Origin: Flavobacteriales bacterium
GTDB lineage: Bacteria > Bacteroidota > Bacteroidia > Flavobacteriales_D > Crocinitomicaceae
Length of the DNA stretch: 64,000 nt
Assembly: GCA_947497485.1 (NCBI GenBank)
Contig: CANMHB010000004.1
Location: 1 to 64,000, forward strand
Direction of reading: 5' to 3'
This document shows positions 1 through 9,802 of the stretch, piece after piece; within the stretch, counting starts at the first letter, position 1, and each line of letters begins with the position of its first letter. Made by a program: the position numbers and the translations under genes. The notes beneath the pieces are model-generated. The model ran no database searches and was not told the DNA's origin. It was given only the letters and a program-made list of their open reading frames with translations.

Positions 1-963
1 TGGTCCTTGCGGTCCAGTTAATCCAATTGGTCCTTGCGGTCCAACGGCACCATCTGCACCTGCTGGTCCTTGCGGTCCAGTTAATCCAATAGGTCCTTGC
101 GGTCCAACAGCACCATCTGCGCCTGCTGGTCCTTGCGGTCCAGTTAATCCAATTGGTCCTTGCGGTCCAACGGCACCATCTGCACCTGCTGGTCCTTGCG
201 TTCCAGTTAATCCAATTGGTCCTTGCGGTCCAACGGCACCATCTGCGCCTGCTGGTCCTTGCGGTCCAGTTAATCCAATTGGTCCTTGCGGACCTGTTTG
301 TCCTGTCGCACCAGTTAACCCGATCTGCCCTTGTGGTCCAGTTAATCCAATAGGTCCCTGCGGTCCTGTTTGTCCTGTCGCACCAGTTAACCCGGTCGGC
401 CCTTGCGGTCCGGTTAATCCAATAGGTCCCTGTGGTCCTGTTGCACCCGTTAATCCGGTTGGTCCTTGCGGTCCTGTTTGTCCTTGTGGCCCAGCAGGTC
501 CTTGAGGACCCGTAGCACCATTTTGTCCATTACATAGGTAATCAGTTGACGTAACCTCTGATGCATCTAAAACACCATTTGAATTAGTATCACTTCCTAG
601 TTGAAGAAGAACACCACCGCTAGGACAATTCGCTCCAGCAGCTACATTCACGGTATTGGCAACTAAATTAGATAAATTTGCTCCATCACAAAGTGAATTC
701 CAAGACGTTGAGTTAGATGAATAATACATAACACAATTGACATCCGTGTCATATACAAGAAGTCCGTTTGCAGGATTATTTATAGCCGTTCTTTGTATGG
801 TTGTCATTCTAGGAATTAACATACCTTTAGATGTAGAACTAACATCCAAAACACTTGTTGGATTCGGTGTTGCAGGAACATCAGAAATACTCACATTTTG
901 TTGAGCATTTATCAATAAATTTTGACAAAGTAGAAGAACAAATAAAATTTTTTTCAGTTTCAT
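1..963 (-). CDS. Secreted protein with collagen-like Gly-X-Y tail (3' part beyond window)
   Basis: Absent from the ORF track because its stop lies beyond the left edge; 321 codons are open from the ATG at 963. A signal peptide ([13 protein letters not shown] to about residue 21) precedes a head with [17 protein letters not shown] and LLVYDTD, a module common at the start of Bacteroidetes secreted fibre-like proteins. A segment with an Asp/Asn-rich loop ([14 protein letters not shown]) and YLCNG follows, and from about residue 149 the chain is pure Gly-X-Y triplets ([12 protein letters not shown]). The family role is probably a surface or extracellular fibre; the ligand is unknown. It is the last visible gene of a minus-strand cluster of secreted proteins, with 3 bases between it and the upstream adhesin gene. 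No sorting domain can be seen because the C-terminus is missing. The tail is built from 63-base tandem repeats. Confidence 0.85.
   Translation of the reverse strand, partial: MKLKKILFVLLLCQNLLINAQQNVSISDVPATPNPTSVLDVSSTSKGMLIPRMTTIQRTAINNPANGLLVYDTDVNCVMYYSSNSTSWNSLCDGANLSNLVANTVNVAAGANCPSGGVLLQLGSDTNSNGVLDASEVTSTDYLCNGQNGATGPQGPAGPQGQTGPQGPTGLTGATGPQGPIGLTGPQGPTGLTGATGQTGPQGPIGLTGPQGQIGLTGATGQTGPQGPIGLTGPQGPAGADGAVGPQGPIGLTGTQGPAGADGAVGPQGPIGLTGPQGPAGADGAVGPQGPIGLTGPQGPAGADGAVGPQGPIGLTGPQGP
2..292. repeat. 63-bp tandem repeats coding collagen-like triplets
   Basis: Units beginning ggtccttgcggtccagttaa start at 2, 65, 128, 191 and 254, an exact 63-base spacing. Four units are full length and the fifth diverges after about 40 bases. 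Each encodes 21 residues (seven Gly-X-Y triplets) on the minus strand. Copies differ at only a few bases, which suggests recent expansion. The array probably continues beyond the left edge. From about 290 to 500 the sequence is still Gly-X-Y coding but built from shorter, more diverged units. Confidence 0.95.
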
Positions 964-966
964 TTT

Positions 967-2754
967 TTAGCGTATTAATGTTAGATGACCAGATATTTTT
1001 ATTTTTTCGTCTGTGTTTTTTGGTTTGTAGCTGATTTTCCAGGTGTAGATACCATCGGGGCAGTCAGTTCTAGAATTTCCATATGTTCCATCCCATCGAG
1101 CAGCTGCATCGTGACTTTCCCAAATCACCTCTCCCCATCGATTAAATATGAACAATTCGAAATTAAATGGATCAAATCCTTGTGTGAATACTGGTCCCCA
1201 AGTTTGATTAAATTCATCTTGATCAGGTGTAAAGGAATTTGGCACATAGAAAATAGCATCTTCTTTATAGTAAATGATCATTGTGGAAGTATCAATACAA
1301 CCATTTGAAGAAGAAGCAACGAGCGTAACAAGGATATTTTCAGAGATGTTATTTACATTGAAAATTGGATTAGAAAAAGCAGAACCTCCATAGTTGCCAA
1401 AAGTCCATTGATATTGGTCTGCCCCTGATGAATTGTTATAAAAGTAAATTGATTGTGTGTTACCATTTATCTCATTTTCACTACTTGAGAAGGATGAAAC
1501 TGGTGTATCCTCGACACAGATTAAACTATTGATAGAATTACTTACGGAACAATTTCCAGCAGTTGTAATTAACGTAATATCGTAACATCCAGGTTCTGTC
1601 AAAACTTCGTTTAACTGGCTACCACTTCCAATATTTACGCCATTTGCTAGCCAACTGTAGTTTAGACCAGGGCTTGATGTAGTTTCAAAAGTAATATTCA
1701 AAGGCGAGCAACCTTGAGATAAAGGTGTATTTATGTCTCCAGGAATTGGATTAAGATTTGATAAAATATATGGTATATCTCCAAAATTATTCCAACCAGT
1801 AGCAGTTGCTTTTGAAAATCCGATTGAACTGCCATTAGAAACATTAGGGATATCTTGCCAAATACCATTCGTATTAATATTCCAACGAGCGAGATCATTC
1901 CAATTTCCGTCAGAAACGGGGATAAAACAAACTCCAATGTCGGCGCTACTTGAACCGAAAATTCGATCAATTTGATGATAAAACTTTGGATTTGATTCAC
2001 AAATTATACTTTCTGCACTATTGCGGTCATATGTTTCTGAAGATGCATCCAAATTCGCCATTCTGACGCTATATATATTTGGATTGTTATCATTTGGATT
2101 TAGTTCAATAGGTCGATATCTGTAAAGGCCGCTTCCTGGAATATTGGCACTGCTATTGGCATTTGAACCAGTTGGAAATAAATACATTCCCGTATTCGCC
2201 GTCGCTCTTGATAAGTATCCGCCATTGGCACTTGAAACAAAACCCGTGGTTCTTTGAATGGCATTTAAAGCAGAATTGGTAACATAAAACTCATACAAGT
2301 CTGTATTTAAATGAAGACTTTTCAAATCGAGTGTGCCATTTGCAATTTTGTTAACTTGTTGTGTTTTAACTCCAGTTCCATCTAAGGTAACATTGAAAAA
2401 TTGGGTTGTAGAAGAACCGCCCAAAAATTGGTTTGCACCTTCAAAAAAAACGGTTCCCATTGACGAATTAAAAACAGCGTTATCAAACCAATTACCCAAA
2501 AGTCTGATGTAACCATCTGCATTAATGGTTGAATTATTCGTAATGTCTTGGTTTACATATAATTCCGAGCTAGTAGAAGTGCCATTTCCATTTACTGAAA
2601 ATATTCCAGTTGCATCGTTCAAAACACTTCCATTAACATGAATAAATGATCCGGATTGAGCCGTAATAAATCCACCATTGTTGTTAACAGTTTGTGACCT
2701 TAACAACAAAGAATAAAAGATAAAAAATACTGTTAGTAATTTCAAGCGGCGCAA
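967..2754 (-). CDS. T9SS type B secreted adhesin with PKD-like domains
   Basis: 595 residues. A hydrophobic signal segment (KLLTVFFIFYSLLL) leads into a beta-rich, Asn/Ser/Thr-rich region. Residues about 350-500 hold two PKD-like Ig folds (for example YQWTFGNYGGSAFSNP). The last ~95 residues are a gliding-motility-associated C-terminal domain (FYVPNSFTPDQDEFNQTWGP, FNRWGEVIWES, WDGTY, DGIYTWKISY), the type B signal for type IX export and cell-surface attachment. No ATG fits: the frame opens with TTG at 2754, or with a second TTG at 2745 that would give MKLLTVFF. The C-terminal ~240 residues are homologous to the end of the next upstream gene product, including at DNA level. The ligand is unknown; adhesion is inferred from architecture. 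Confidence 0.9.
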   Translation of the reverse strand: MRRLKLLTVFFIFYSLLLRSQTVNNNGGFITAQSGSFIHVNGSVLNDATGIFSVNGNGTSTSSELYVNQDITNNSTINADGYIRLLGNWFDNAVFNSSMGTVFFEGANQFLGGSSTTQFFNVTLDGTGVKTQQVNKIANGTLDLKSLHLNTDLYEFYVTNSALNAIQRTTGFVSSANGGYLSRATANTGMYLFPTGSNANSSANIPGSGLYRYRPIELNPNDNNPNIYSVRMANLDASSETYDRNSAESIICESNPKFYHQIDRIFGSSSADIGVCFIPVSDGNWNDLARWNINTNGIWQDIPNVSNGSSIGFSKATATGWNNFGDIPYILSNLNPIPGDINTPLSQGCSPLNITFETTSSPGLNYSWLANGVNIGSGSQLNEVLTEPGCYDITLITTAGNCSVSNSINSLICVEDTPVSSFSSSENEINGNTQSIYFYNNSSGADQYQWTFGNYGGSAFSNPIFNVNNISENILVTLVASSSNGCIDTSTMIIYYKEDAIFYVPNSFTPDQDEFNQTWGPVFTQGFDPFNFELFIFNRWGEVIWESHDAAARWDGTYGNSRTDCPDGIYTWKISYKPKNTDEKIKISGHLTLIR

Positions 2755-2806
2755 ATTTCTGATAATTAATTCGGACTAAAAAATATTTTTATGAACATTA
2801 TCAGAT

Positions 2807-5800
2807 TTAACGAATTAGTCTAATTGAACCAGTTATGTCAATTTTTTCATCCGTTTCTTTTGGCTTGTAACTTATTTTCCAAGTGTAAACTCCATCTGCA
2901 CATTCGCGTCCTTTATTTCCATATGTGCCATCCCATCTACCTTGAGAATCATGACTTTCCCAAATTATCTCTCCCCATCTATTAAATACATATAAATCAA
3001 AGTTAAAAGGATCAAAACCTTGTGTGAAAACAGGTCCCCATGTTTGATTAAATTCATCTTGATCTGGAGTAAATGAATTTGGCACGTAGAACAATGATTG
3101 TTCTTTGTAATTAATAAAAATTGTTGATTGTGAAGTACAACCTAGGGCAGAAGATGCGGTTAAGGTAACCAACATACCACTTTGAATATTTGAATATAAA
3201 TGGGACGGGTTGTTTTCCGTAGATGAACTTTGGTCGCCAAAGTCCCAATAATATTCTGTAGCACCAATTGTATTATTGGAAAAGTTTACATTATGAGAGT
3301 TATCAACAAAAACGTTTGGACTAGATGTAAAAGAAACTATTGGGTTTGCTTCAACACAAATGAAATCATTTACTGCTGTCGATGCGGTGCATCCTTGAGA
3401 GTTTGTTACTGTTAAATTTATATCGAAGCAACCTGCTTCTGTGAAAACTGATGATAACGTTGATCCTGAACCAATTGAATTCCCATTTGAACTCCAATTG
3501 TATTGAACCCCAGGGAAATTTGCAGCAGATAAGATCACAGAAAAAGGAGCACAACCAATTAATGTATCTGCTTGAAATGGAATTGCTGGGAAAACAATTT
3601 GATTTTGTATTGAAAATGAGGAGCTAGCTGAAGATGAACAAGAGCCGTTGTTTGTAATTACAGTATAATTTGATCCTGGATTCATCCCAGAAATACTTCC
3701 GTTTGATCCAACGGAAGGGCCAGCCGGTGTGAATGTATATGTTTGAGAACCAATGAAATTAGTAATTGTTGCAGATCCGTTTGCAAAACATGTTGCTGGT
3801 GAGGTTGAAATTGTTGGCGTCGCTGGAGTAGGTAGTTGGGCAGCAATATTAAATGAAGCACTTGGTAGTGATGGGCAATTCGTATTTGATGCAATTACGG
3901 TGTAATTTGATCCCGGATTCATCCCAGAAATTGTTCCACCAGCACCAACGCTTGGCCCAGATGGGGTAAAAGTGTAAGTCAAACTGCCATCATAATTACC
4001 AATGTTAGCTGTTCCTGGCCCTGTGCATGTGGCCGGATATGTCGTTGTCGTTGGAATTGCTGGAGCAACTAGTTGCGGCTGAATTGTAAAAGCTTGACTA
4101 GTTAATGATGTGCAAGAGCCATTATTTGTGGTTACTGTATAAGATATACTTGGAGTTACATTTGAAATTGAACCATTTATACCGACACTCGGTCCGCTTG
4201 GAGTGAAACTGTAGGTTTGCGATGAAACATAATTCGTAATTGAAGCACTTCCATTTGCCCAACAACTTGGAGAAATTACTGAAATTACGGGGGTTGCTGG
4301 TGTAATCAACTGAGCGGCGATATTAAATGCTGAACTTGGGCTTGAAGTACAATTTGCATTTCCAGCTGTTAAAGTATAGTTAGTACCTGGATTCATTCCT
4401 GATATTAAGCCTGTAGCGTTAACCGAAGGACTGGAAGGAGTAAATGTATAGGTGACTGATGCATCAAAATTACTTACTGATGCATTACCAGTTGCTGTAC
4501 ATGTGGCAGCATTTGTTGAAATTGTCGGCACGGCGGGAGCTGTTAACTGGGACGATACGTTAAATGAGGAACTCGGTGCCGAAGAACATGATCCATTTCC
4601 TGCAATCAGCGTGTAATTTGTTCCGGCAATCATTCCAGATATTACTCCTCCAGAACCAACTGTTGGCCCAACAGGATTGAAAGTGTAAATTAATGTTGAA
4701 ACATAATTTGAAACTGTTGCGATGCCATTTGATGAACAAGTGGCAAGAAGTGTAGTAACGGTAGGAACAGCAGGTGTTGATAATTGTGGATCAATTAAAA
4801 AGGCAGAACTTGGCGCAGAGGTGCAACTTCCATTGCCAGCTGTCAAAGTATAGCTAGTTCCTGCCGTCATATTGGAAATAGCTCCAGTAGCACCTGCAGA
4901 TGGACCAGAAGGAGAAAAAGTGTAAATCAGCGTGCCACCATAATTTGAAATAGAAGCCGTTCCCGCAGCAGAGCATGTTGCAGGATTTGTTGTAATTGTG
5001 GGTACTGCAGGAGTTGTTAATTGTGGATCAATTAAAAAAGCAGAGCTTGGTGCAGAAGTACAACTTCCAATACTTGCTGTAACGGTATAACTAGTTCCAG
5101 TCGTCATGTTGGAAATAGCACCAGAAGAACCTGCAGTTGGACCAGAAGGTGAAAACGTGTAAGTCAGCGTACCTCCATAATTAGAAATTGAAGCCGTTCC
5201 CGCTGCTGAGCATGTTGCAGGATTTGTTATAATTGTTGGAACAGCAGGTGTTGATAATTGTGGATCAATTAAAAAGGCAGAACTTGGTGCAGAGGTACAA
5301 CTTCCATTGCCAGCTGTCACAGTATAGCTGGTACCTGTCGTCATATTGGAAATAGCGCCAGAAGCACCTGCAGTTGGACCAGAAGGAGAAAAAGTGTAGG
5401 TTAGAGCACCACCATAATTCGAAATAGAAGCCGTTCCTGCAGAAGAGCATGTTGCAGGATTTGTTGTAATTGTGGGTACTGCAGGAGTCGTTAATTGAGC
5501 AGATACGTTAAATGTTGAACTTGCAGTAGAATTACAAGTGCCATTACTTGCTATTACAGTGTAGTTTGTTCCTGCTGACAACCCGGATATTACTCCTCCA
5601 GATCCAACAGTAGGACCAGATGGGGTAAATGAATAAGTCAAACTAGGGTCATAATTACCAATGGTTGCAGAGCCAGCAGAACTGCAGGTTGCTGCATTCG
5701 TTGTTATAGTTGGTGTTGGTATTGCAATTACTGTAATTATTCCAGTTGCAGTTGCAGTCGCACAGGAATTACCACTTGTTGTAACTGTATAATTGTAGGT

Positions 5801-7150
5801 TCCGGCTACAGTTGGAGTACCACTTATCGTAACAACTCCTCCAGAAACAGTGGCATTCACTCCTGTTGGCAAACCAGTAGCCGATGCTCCGGTTGCGCCT
5901 CCTCCTAAAGTCATGCTAATTGAGGACATTGGTAAATTAACACATACTGTTCGATCTGCTCCCGCAGTAATGGTATGATTTGCATTAACCGTTACAGATT
6001 GGGATGTCGTATTAGTGCACCCCGCTAAAGAATTTGTGGTTAATGAAATTAAATAAGTTCCTGGAGTTGTATAATTTTGGGCTGGAGGGTTTTGTAATGT
6101 ACTTGTATTACCATTTCCAAAATTCCAATTATAAGATGATGCTGCAACGGAAGTATTCGTAATTGTAACATTCGCACTTCCACAAGCCGTTGCCGGAGAA
6201 ACTGAAAATTGAGCAGTGGGAGCCATTAAAAAGGTGCTTCCTGCAAAACTCATAATAAAACCTGTGCTATTATTATTAAAGTTATCAATTATAAGCATGT
6301 AAGTTTGACCAGCAGTAACAGAGACTGGGTCGCAGAATTCTCCATTGCAAGTTCCGGGTCCAGCTTGCATTCCAATTATATCACTGTTACCATTAGTAAA
6401 ATTATAGTTACAAGCGAGTGGCGTTGTACTATTTGATGGACATCCACTGGTAATATTGTATAACGCCCAATCATATTCAGCTGTACCTTGAATATCTGCG
6501 GTCCATTGAAGTATACCGGTTTGTCCTACGGTGAACTTATAGAAAACAGGTTGTTGAAGCGGGTCAATAAAGCATAAAGGTGTCAACGAATTATTATTTG
6601 CAGGAAATGGATTCAGTGTAAAATTATTTAAGTTGCAAAGCGGTGTTGCAGTGTTACACGAACTTCCAGGAGTGGGAGGTGGAGTCGTTGACGTTATACA
6701 TAGTTGAAATCCACCTTGTGTACCATTGTTGCTTTCGACTGAAATCCACACTTGAGTTCCCGGTGTAAATGTCCAAGCAGCAGATGCAGTTCCATTGTTC
6801 GTTGCAGAAGCATTACAAATGTTAAAGGCGTTATCTGAACAACCTGTTCCGTCAATTGCAACAATTGCCTGCTGAATGGACGGGCTTCCCTGAGGAGTCA
6901 CAGTAACTGTATTTTGACTACCAGTTGCAATAAATGTAAACCAAACTTCATTCCCAGGAGTTCCAGTATCACAGGAACTTGTTGTGTTATCACTGATAGC
7001 ATTAACAGTTGTTGACGTTATACAAACACTTCCTGAAGCGGGAATTGTTATCGCTTGAGCCGAAGTACAATTATCATTTGCAACTTGAGATATTAAACCA
7101 AATGCAATAAGGTTAATTCCCAAAAGTAAAAAGATCTTAAAATTGGGCAT
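2807..7150 (-). CDS. Large T9SS type B repeat adhesin (nine 79-residue repeats)
   Basis: 1447 residues from ATG 7150. After the signal peptide come two pre-peptidase-like beta domains (about 25-155, starting NDNCTSAQAI, and about 165-310), then a PKD domain (SYNWNFGNGNTSTLQNP) and an Ig-like putative domain (VSGGVVTISGTPTVAGTYNY). Nine tandem repeats of about 79 residues fill about 480-1190. Two further PKD-like folds (YYWDFGDQSSSTENNP) precede a type B T9SS C-terminal domain over the last ~95 residues. Each repeat carries two Cys, in the contexts ATC and SC or NC, and a YTFTPSGP-type strand. The layout distantly resembles SprB-type repeats of gliding adhesins; that link is inference. The gene lies 3 bases downstream of a small exported protein. 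Expected on the cell surface or released. Confidence 0.92.
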   Translation of the reverse strand: MPNFKIFLLLGINLIAFGLISQVANDNCTSAQAITIPASGSVCITSTTVNAISDNTTSSCDTGTPGNEVWFTFIATGSQNTVTVTPQGSPSIQQAIVAIDGTGCSDNAFNICNASATNNGTASAAWTFTPGTQVWISVESNNGTQGGFQLCITSTTPPPTPGSSCNTATPLCNLNNFTLNPFPANNNSLTPLCFIDPLQQPVFYKFTVGQTGILQWTADIQGTAEYDWALYNITSGCPSNSTTPLACNYNFTNGNSDIIGMQAGPGTCNGEFCDPVSVTAGQTYMLIIDNFNNNSTGFIMSFAGSTFLMAPTAQFSVSPATACGSANVTITNTSVAASSYNWNFGNGNTSTLQNPPAQNYTTPGTYLISLTTNSLAGCTNTTSQSVTVNANHTITAGADRTVCVNLPMSSISMTLGGGATGASATGLPTGVNATVSGGVVTISGTPTVAGTYNYTVTTSGNSCATATATGIITVIAIPTPTITTNAATCSSAGSATIGNYDPSLTYSFTPSGPTVGSGGVISGLSAGTNYTVIASNGTCNSTASSTFNVSAQLTTPAVPTITTNPATCSSAGTASISNYGGALTYTFSPSGPTAGASGAISNMTTGTSYTVTAGNGSCTSAPSSAFLIDPQLSTPAVPTIITNPATCSAAGTASISNYGGTLTYTFSPSGPTAGSSGAISNMTTGTSYTVTASIGSCTSAPSSAFLIDPQLTTPAVPTITTNPATCSAAGTASISNYGGTLIYTFSPSGPSAGATGAISNMTAGTSYTLTAGNGSCTSAPSSAFLIDPQLSTPAVPTVTTLLATCSSNGIATVSNYVSTLIYTFNPVGPTVGSGGVISGMIAGTNYTLIAGNGSCSSAPSSSFNVSSQLTAPAVPTISTNAATCTATGNASVSNFDASVTYTFTPSSPSVNATGLISGMNPGTNYTLTAGNANCTSSPSSAFNIAAQLITPATPVISVISPSCWANGSASITNYVSSQTYSFTPSGPSVGINGSISNVTPSISYTVTTNNGSCTSLTSQAFTIQPQLVAPAIPTTTTYPATCTGPGTANIGNYDGSLTYTFTPSGPSVGAGGTISGMNPGSNYTVIASNTNCPSLPSASFNIAAQLPTPATPTISTSPATCFANGSATITNFIGSQTYTFTPAGPSVGSNGSISGMNPGSNYTVITNNGSCSSSASSSFSIQNQIVFPAIPFQADTLIGCAPFSVILSAANFPGVQYNWSSNGNSIGSGSTLSSVFTEAGCFDINLTVTNSQGCTASTAVNDFICVEANPIVSFTSSPNVFVDNSHNVNFSNNTIGATEYYWDFGDQSSSTENNPSHLYSNIQSGMLVTLTASSALGCTSQSTIFINYKEQSLFYVPNSFTPDQDEFNQTWGPVFTQGFDPFNFDLYVFNRWGEIIWESHDSQGRWDGTYGNKGRECADGVYTWKISYKPKETDEKIDITGSIRLIR
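3581..5713. repeat. Nine 237-bp tandem repeats inside the large adhesin
   Basis: The unit is 237 bases (79 codons). The motif tcaattaaaa recurs at 4791, 5028 and 5265, exactly 237 apart. Repeats 2-4 counted from the N-terminus are nearly identical (each ends AFLIDPQL), while the outer ones have diverged and end in variants such as FNIAAQL or FTIQPQL. That pattern suggests recent amplification in the middle of an older array. Confidence 0.93.
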
Positions 7151-7153
7151 TTA

Positions 7154-7453
7154 TCAGAAGTATTTAATGAATTCTAATTTTTGAAAATTGTTGTTATTAA
7201 TTTCATCCCTCGATAAAATTCTTATACGCATATTTTCGTCTAGCGGGTAATAAGTTACCTCATGATCACGTCTGCTGTTTTCAACTATTTCCAAAATATT
7301 TCCAGGGATATATGGCTGGTACCTAACGTTATGAATTTCAATTTGATATGTTCCATCAAAGTTTGCTGGGGTGTAATTTTCGGTATGACTAGATTGTCCA
7401 AATGATTTGAATGTGCTAGAAATAAAAAGAAGAAAGAGTATTAATGTTCTCAT
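7154..7453 (-). CDS. Small exported protein upstream of adhesin
   Basis: 99 residues from ATG 7453. It has a clear N-terminal signal sequence (MRTLILFLLFISSTFKSFGQ) and a mature part of about 79 residues rich in Asn, Tyr and Glu. I do not recognise a family. The stop is separated by only 3 bases from the ATG of the 1447-residue adhesin, so the two are almost certainly co-transcribed and possibly translationally coupled. A role as accessory factor, chaperone or partner of the adhesin is speculation from position alone. No Cys is present in the mature part, and no sorting domain is visible. Confidence 0.75.
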   Translation of the reverse strand: MRTLILFLLFISSTFKSFGQSSHTENYTPANFDGTYQIEIHNVRYQPYIPGNILEIVENSRRDHEVTYYPLDENMRIRILSRDEINNNNFQKLEFIKYF

Positions 7454-7513
7454 TTTTTGAAATTTATAAAGTTTAGACGTCGATTTAGCTGTTTGGTTGC
7501 TATTTAAATTGAA

Positions 7514-9802
7514 TTAATTTCCTTGATTCATCCGTTTGTCGCGCTGCATCGGATTTTCTTTACTTTGTTGTTGCTTAAATAATTGATAACGAGTTGGTTG
7601 AACTTCTTTTGGCCAGCTATTATTATCTAAATCAGTATCAGCAGTTTCTAAAAACGGATCCAAACGAACAGATTTAACTATTTTGTCAAAGATGAACACT
7701 TTGCTTACCTCATCTTCATACATGCGCCAAATCTCAGCTGGAATCCGACGAACATCTTTACTACCATCCTCGAACGTGAACTCAAGTATTAATGGCATCA
7801 CCAAACCGCCAATGTTTGAGAATTTAATTTCATAGAATTGTTTGTTGGAATTGAGCATTTCCAAATCTTTTGGATCTGTTTTACTTACAAATTCTTCATA
7901 TTCTTTTTTATCTAAAGCATCGACTTTGTATAGATTTCTTTTCGCGTAAAAGTCATCAATGTTAGAATCAGCTTCATTAATCGTTTGTTTGATATCCGTT
8001 TTATTTCGGTTTTCACCGATATGAATATCACGATTCTCTTTTTGTTCTTTTAAAAATGCTTTCTCAACCTCTGGATTTTGTGTATTTAACTGAAACCATT
8101 TTACATCGTCAATGGAAATATCCACATTATCAGTTCCGTAAAACCAACCTCGCCAAAACCAATCTAAATCGACTGCGGATGCATCTTCCATTGTTCTGAA
8201 AAAATCAGCTGGAGAAGGATGTTTGAATTTCCATCGTTCGCAATACGTTTTAAAAGCGTAATCGAAAAGTTCACGCCCCATGACAGTCTCACGTAGAATA
8301 TTCAATGCAGTTGCGGGTTTTCCGTATGCATTGTTTCCGAACTGAAAAATAGACTCGGAATTGGTCATTATTGGAGAAATTGTTTTTTTATCTCCACGCA
8401 TGTAGTCAGCAATCATATGAGCAGGACCTCGTCGGGATGGATAACCGCGTTCCCATTCTTGTTCGGTCAGGTATTGAACAAAGGTGTTTAACCCTTCATC
8501 CATCCAAGTCCATTGGCGTTCGTCGGAATTAATAATCATTGGAAAGAAATTATGACCAACTTCATGAATGATTACTCCCCACATTCCGTATTTTTCTCCT
8601 TCTGAATAAGTCCCGTCAGGTTCTGGGCGACCGCCGTTGAAACATATCATTGGATATTCCATTCCAATCCATTTTGAATGAACAGAAATCGCAACAGGGT
8701 AGGGGTAATCAACGGTAAATTTGGAATAGGTTTTAATCGTATGTGCAACAAGCTTCGTAGAATAGCGCTCCCAAAGTGGATTTCCTTCTTTTGGATAATA
8801 GGACATGCAAAGTACATTTTTACCGTTAACAGGTTGATTTTGAGCATCCCAAATGAATTTTCGAGAAGCCGCAAAAGCAAAATCCCGAACATTTGTTGCT
8901 TTGTAAGTCCAGGTTTTCGTTTTCTTTTCTTTGTTTAATTCGGCTTTTTCAGCTTCCGCTTGCGTAACGATAATGACTGGTTTATCTGATTTACGTGCTT
9001 GATCTAGACGTTTAAGTTGTTCTGCGCTCAAAAGATTCTTGTAATTCTGACATTCGCCCGTTGCGCCAACAATATGATCGGCTGGAACAGTAATATTTAC
9101 CTCGTAATCTCCGAAAGGAAGGGTAAATTCACCTCGTCCTAAAAATTGCTTGTTTTGCCATCCTGTAACATCGTTGTAAACGCACATTCTAGGGAAGAAC
9201 TGAGCAATTGTATATAGGTAATTTTTATCTTTTTCAAAATATTCATATCCACTTCGACCTCCGACGGCCATTCGATCATTGATGTTGTACCACCATTTAA
9301 TTTGAAAAGAAACACTCGCTTTTGACATCAGCGGTTTATCCAAGTCAATGCGCATCATTGTTTTATTGATGAAATACTTCATTTTTTGCCCCGAAGTAGT
9401 TGTAATATTCTCAATCTTGAAACCACCATCGTAATTGAAGAATTTTTTTCGAATATCTCCAACCGACTTAAAATCCTCCATTTTTTCGATTTCAATCAAT
9501 TTGGAATCAGAATTTTCTGAATAGATATTTTGATCCAATTGCAGCCACAAATAATTGAGTTGATCCGGCGAATTGTTGGTGTAAGTAATCGTTTCAACTC
9601 CCATCAATTTTTGTGTTTCATCATCAATCGTAATGTTCATTTTATAATCCGCTTTTTGCTGATAATAATGATTTCCAGGTGCACCTGAAGCTGTTCGAAA
9701 CTCATTTGGCGTGGGTAATTCCTGATCGAGTTGAGCAAATTTTTTCTGCGCAATGGAATTAAAACTGATAATAGAAACGATAAGGAATATTATTTTTTTC
9801 AT
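7514..9802 (-). CDS. M1 family zinc metallopeptidase
   Basis: 762 residues with a signal peptide (MKKIIFLIVSIISFNSIAQ). The gluzincin site is intact: HEVGH at 413-417, then 18 residues to E436 (WTWMDEGLN). GMEYP at 380-384 sits where aminopeptidases carry GxMEN, so the exopeptidase motif is altered. The N-terminal ~250 residues match the beta-saddle expected before the catalytic domain. The C-terminal ~200 residues are charged, contain no sorting domain and end in a basic, Gln-rich tail. Likely a periplasmic or outer-membrane-associated peptidase; its substrate cannot be told. ATG 9802 overlaps the stop of the upstream DUF6702 gene by 4 bases, implying coupled expression. Confidence 0.92.
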   Translation of the reverse strand: MKKIIFLIVSIISFNSIAQKKFAQLDQELPTPNEFRTASGAPGNHYYQQKADYKMNITIDDETQKLMGVETITYTNNSPDQLNYLWLQLDQNIYSENSDSKLIEIEKMEDFKSVGDIRKKFFNYDGGFKIENITTTSGQKMKYFINKTMMRIDLDKPLMSKASVSFQIKWWYNINDRMAVGGRSGYEYFEKDKNYLYTIAQFFPRMCVYNDVTGWQNKQFLGRGEFTLPFGDYEVNITVPADHIVGATGECQNYKNLLSAEQLKRLDQARKSDKPVIIVTQAEAEKAELNKEKKTKTWTYKATNVRDFAFAASRKFIWDAQNQPVNGKNVLCMSYYPKEGNPLWERYSTKLVAHTIKTYSKFTVDYPYPVAISVHSKWIGMEYPMICFNGGRPEPDGTYSEGEKYGMWGVIIHEVGHNFFPMIINSDERQWTWMDEGLNTFVQYLTEQEWERGYPSRRGPAHMIADYMRGDKKTISPIMTNSESIFQFGNNAYGKPATALNILRETVMGRELFDYAFKTYCERWKFKHPSPADFFRTMEDASAVDLDWFWRGWFYGTDNVDISIDDVKWFQLNTQNPEVEKAFLKEQKENRDIHIGENRNKTDIKQTINEADSNIDDFYAKRNLYKVDALDKKEYEEFVSKTDPKDLEMLNSNKQFYEIKFSNIGGLVMPLILEFTFEDGSKDVRRIPAEIWRMYEDEVSKVFIFDKIVKSVRLDPFLETADTDLDNNSWPKEVQPTRYQLFKQQQSKENPMQRDKRMNQGN

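Noticed and set aside
1-316. CRISPR-like regular repeats at the left edge
   Set aside because: Units abut without unique spacers, keep an open frame and code Gly-X-Y triplets.
153-353. Plus-strand 66-residue ORF
   Set aside because: It is the antisense shadow of the collagen-like repeats and is itself repetitive with no start signal.
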